Source: JBDIBB01 sp039812685
GTDB taxonomy: Bacteria > Acidobacteriota > Vicinamibacteria > Vicinamibacterales > JAFNAJ01
Reading direction: 5' to 3'
Assembly (NCBI GenBank): GCA_039812685.1
Contig: JBDIBB010000166.1
Coordinates: 1 to 7,994, forward strand
DNA length: 7,994 nucleotides
Part shown: piece after piece, positions 4,394 through 7,994 of the stretch
How positions within the stretch are numbered: the stretch's first letter is position 1
How the letters are laid out: each line of letters opens with the position of its first letter
Notes under the pieces: generated by a model
The model's input: the letters and a program-made list of their open reading frames with translations, nothing else
Told to the model about the DNA's origin: nothing
Databases searched by the model: none
Made by a program: the position numbers and the translations under genes

Positions 4394-6528
4394 GTGGCTG
4401 TCCTCCCCTACCTGCCGTTCGTCGCGGCGACGCTGGGCGCGCTGGTCGCCATCGCCAGCCTCGTGCGGAAGACGCCGTCGCTGGCCACGTGGGCCTTCTT
4501 CGGCGGCATGCTGCTGCTGGCGCTCGACGCCACGTGCACGGGGCTGGGGCTGCGCGCGGCGCAGGCGGCCGGGGTGGAGCGCTGGCTGGCACGAGGCGTC
4601 ATCGTCAAGTCGGCCCTGCCCGCCGTCTGGCTCACCTTCAGCCTCGCCTATTCACGCGGCAACGCCAGCGAGTTCCTCGCCCGGTGGCGCATCCCGCTGG
4701 CCGTCATCGGCCTGCTCTGCGTGGGACTGGCCGTCGGCTTCCACGATCGGCTGATCGAGGTGGCCGCCATGGATCCGCCGGCCGCCGGCTGGTGGCTGAG
4801 ATCGGGGCCCGTCGCCAAGGCGCTGAACGCGGGGCTGCTGGTCTCCTTCGCGCTGGTGCTCAGCAACCTCGAGCAGACGTTCCGCTCGGCGGTCGGCACC
4901 CAGCGCTGGCGGATCAAGTTCGTCATCCTCGGCCTGGCCGTCGTCTTCGGCGTCCAGATCTACGTCCGCAGCCAGGCGATTCTCTTCTCGGTGCACGACG
5001 CGGCGCTGCTGGGCGTTGAGGCGAGCGCGCTGCTGGTGGGCTGCCTGCTGCTCGGCGTGGCCTACGCGCGCACGGGGCTCGCCGAGATCGACGTCTACCC
5101 GTCGCTCACGGTACTGCGCTCGTCGATCACGGCGGTGCTGCTCGGCGTCTACCTCTTCATCGTCGGCGTGCTGGCGGAGGTCGCCCGGGCGTTTGGCGGC
5201 GCCGAGACGTTCCAGTTCCAGGCGCTGATCGTGCTGCTGGGCCTGGTAGGCCTCGGCGTGCTGCTGCTGTCGGATCGGCTGCGCCTGCGGGTGCACCAGC
5301 TCGCCGTGCGGCACTTCCGGCCGCCGCGCCACGACGCGGCGCGCGCCTGGACCGAGTGCTCGCGCCGCCTCGGCTCGGTGAAGGATCAGGCCGGCCTGGC
5401 CGCCGCCGCCGCGCGGCTCGTCTCCGAGACCTTCGACGTGCTGTCGGTCACCGTCTGGCTGCTCGATCCGGCCGGGGAACGGCTGGCGTTGGCCGCCTCC
5501 ACCGCCTCCACCGCGGCCCCCGCGCACGCCGCCGGAGACGCCGGCCACGTCGCCGCCTCGCCGGCCGTCACCGCCGCGCTGCGCGAGCGCGAGGCCGCGT
5601 TCGACTGCGAGACGCTGGCCGGGGAGTGGGCCGACGAGTGGCGGCGCCTGAACCCGTCGCTGTTTCCCAACGGCGGCAACCGCTGGTGCGTGCCGCTTGG
5701 CGCCGGCGCCGGCTGCCTGGGCGCGATCGTGCTCGCCGATCGCGTGCAGGGTGTGCCCTACACGCTCGAGGACCGCGAGCTGCTCGCCTGCATCGCCGAC
5801 CAGGTGACGTCGGTCCTGCTCAATCTGCGGCTGGGCGGCGAGCTGGCGCAGGCGCGCGAGCTGGAGGCGTTCCGCACCATGTCGGCGTTCTTCGTGCACG
5901 ACCTGAAGAACACCGCCGCGTCGCTGAAGCTGATGCTGCAGAACCTGCCGGTGCACTTCGACGATCCCGGCTTCCGCGAGGACGCGCTGCGCAGCATGGG
6001 CAACACGGCGTGGCGCATCGACGAGATGATTCAGCGGCTGAGCGCCCTGCGACAGCGGCCCGAGCCGCGCCGCGAGCGCGCCGATCTCAACCAGCTCGTG
6101 GCCGACGCGCTGGCGCGGCTGCCCGCCATCGACGGCATCGATCTCGTGCAGGACCTGCGGCCGCTGCCGCCGGTGCTGGTCGATCCCGATCAGGTTCGCA
6201 GCGTGGTGACCAACCTCGTGGTCAACGCGCGCGAGGCGGTGTCGGGCGCGGGGCGCGTCGAGGTGCGCACGGCCGCAACCGGGGCCGATGGCCCGGCGGG
6301 CGCCGCCCGCGTGGTGCTCTCGGTGTCGGACAACGGCCGCGGCATGACGCCGGCCTTCGTGCGCGACTCGCTCTTCAGGCCCTTCCAGAGCACCAAGAGC
6401 CGCGGGCTGGGCATCGGGATGTTCCAGGCGCGGATGATCGTCGAGGCGCACGGCGGCGTCATCCAGGTGGCGAGCGAGGCCGGGGTGGGCACGACCTTCC
6501 GCATCAGCCTGCCGGCCGGAGACGAGGG

Positions 6529-6532
<4 letters not shown>
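4394..6532 (+). CDS. prsK: PEP-CTERM system membrane sensor histidine kinase PrsK
   Basis: A membrane sensor kinase of 712 residues, partner of the PrsR-type regulator downstream. The N-terminal third (about 5-293) has around eight or nine hydrophobic helices and no large periplasmic domain. A GAF-like domain follows at about 320-480. The phosphoacceptor is His502 in FFVHDLKNTAAS, the HDLKN H-box typical of the PrsK group. The HATPase part has the N-box NLVVNAREA (607-615, Asn611), the G1 box DNGRGM (Asp646), the G2 box GLGIGM (671-676) and the closing GTTFRISLP. This order (membrane region, GAF, H-box, ATPase) and length fit PrsK. The GTG at 4394 is chosen because it directly precedes the first helix, although it has no Shine-Dalgarno and a near-leaderless transcript is possible. 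The upstream exosortase stop is in the same frame at 4322-4324, so the start must lie after it. The stop overlaps the prsR ATG (ATGA). The stimulus is unknown. Confidence 0.93.
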
Positions 6533-7884
<1,352 letters not shown>

Positions 7885-7994
7885 CGACGCGTGCCGGGCG
7901 AGCGTTTCCAACGGGCCTCCGTCTTGGATCGATGCGGCCCCGTCGTCCGGACCTTCCGTCGGAATCCTTTACGAATCCGGATCGGCCATCCTGG
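7885..7994. other. Intergenic tail with no supported gene
   Basis: No open frame, strong hairpin or T-run terminator is convincing after prsR. Two 8-bp palindromes, GTCCGGAC (7945-7952) and ATCCGGAT (7975-7982), and a repeated GAATCC are present. The base composition becomes less GC-rich towards the end, as in the promoter region at 1-247, so a promoter of the next gene may begin here. I see no -24/-12 element in it. Confidence 0.3.

Noticed and set aside
4652..6451. Minus-strand open frame of 599 codons
   Set aside because: It lies wholly antisense to prsK. Its composition (His, Arg, Gln, Gly) is that of a shadow frame.

Overview
This window is a compact exosortase/PEP-CTERM surface-protein sorting locus from a high-GC Gram-negative bacterium. 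It holds a PEP-CTERM substrate, two exosortases in tandem and a PrsK/PrsR-type two-component pair, a set known only from bacteria with an outer membrane that also make exopolysaccharide. The lineage cannot be fixed from the sequence. A high-GC acidobacterium (Vicinamibacteria-like) is my first guess and a beta- or deltaproteobacterium the alternative. The guess rests on overall composition and on -10-like hexamers lying only 9-10 nt from two start codons, so it is weak.

Layout. Bases 1-247 are a less GC-rich regulatory region with several DNA dyads and a good -24/-12 (sigma-54) promoter at 140-155. This promoter reads into a secreted PEP-CTERM protein (248-958, +), which is followed by a 14-bp perfect stem-loop. 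Bases 1081-1264 lie between convergent genes and carry a cluster of short inverted and direct repeats resembling REP elements. wecB (UDP-GlcNAc 2-epimerase) occupies 1274-2368 on the minus strand. A structured 253-bp divergent intergenic region follows. The plus strand then carries two exosortase genes joined by an ATGA overlap (2622-3473 and 3470-4324), a hairpin over the second stop codon, prsK (4394-6532) and prsR (6529-7884, also an ATGA overlap). The last 110 bases hold no gene I can support.

How the parts fit (known biology plus inference). PrsK is a membrane GAF histidine kinase. It should phosphorylate PrsR, a receiver/AAA+/Fis-HTH activator of sigma-54 RNA polymerase. The -24/-12 promoter and upstream dyads in front of the PEP-CTERM gene are what such an activator would act on. 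The PEP-CTERM protein is exported by its signal peptide, held in the inner membrane by its C-terminal helix and Arg tail, and should be processed by one of the exosortases. WecB supplies UDP-ManNAc, a likely precursor for the surface polysaccharide that normally accompanies such systems. Substrate, processing enzyme and regulator therefore sit within 8 kb.

The components belong to known families. The points worth following up are the two complete exosortases in one operon, the intact regulatory circuit from promoter to activator, and the repeat cluster.
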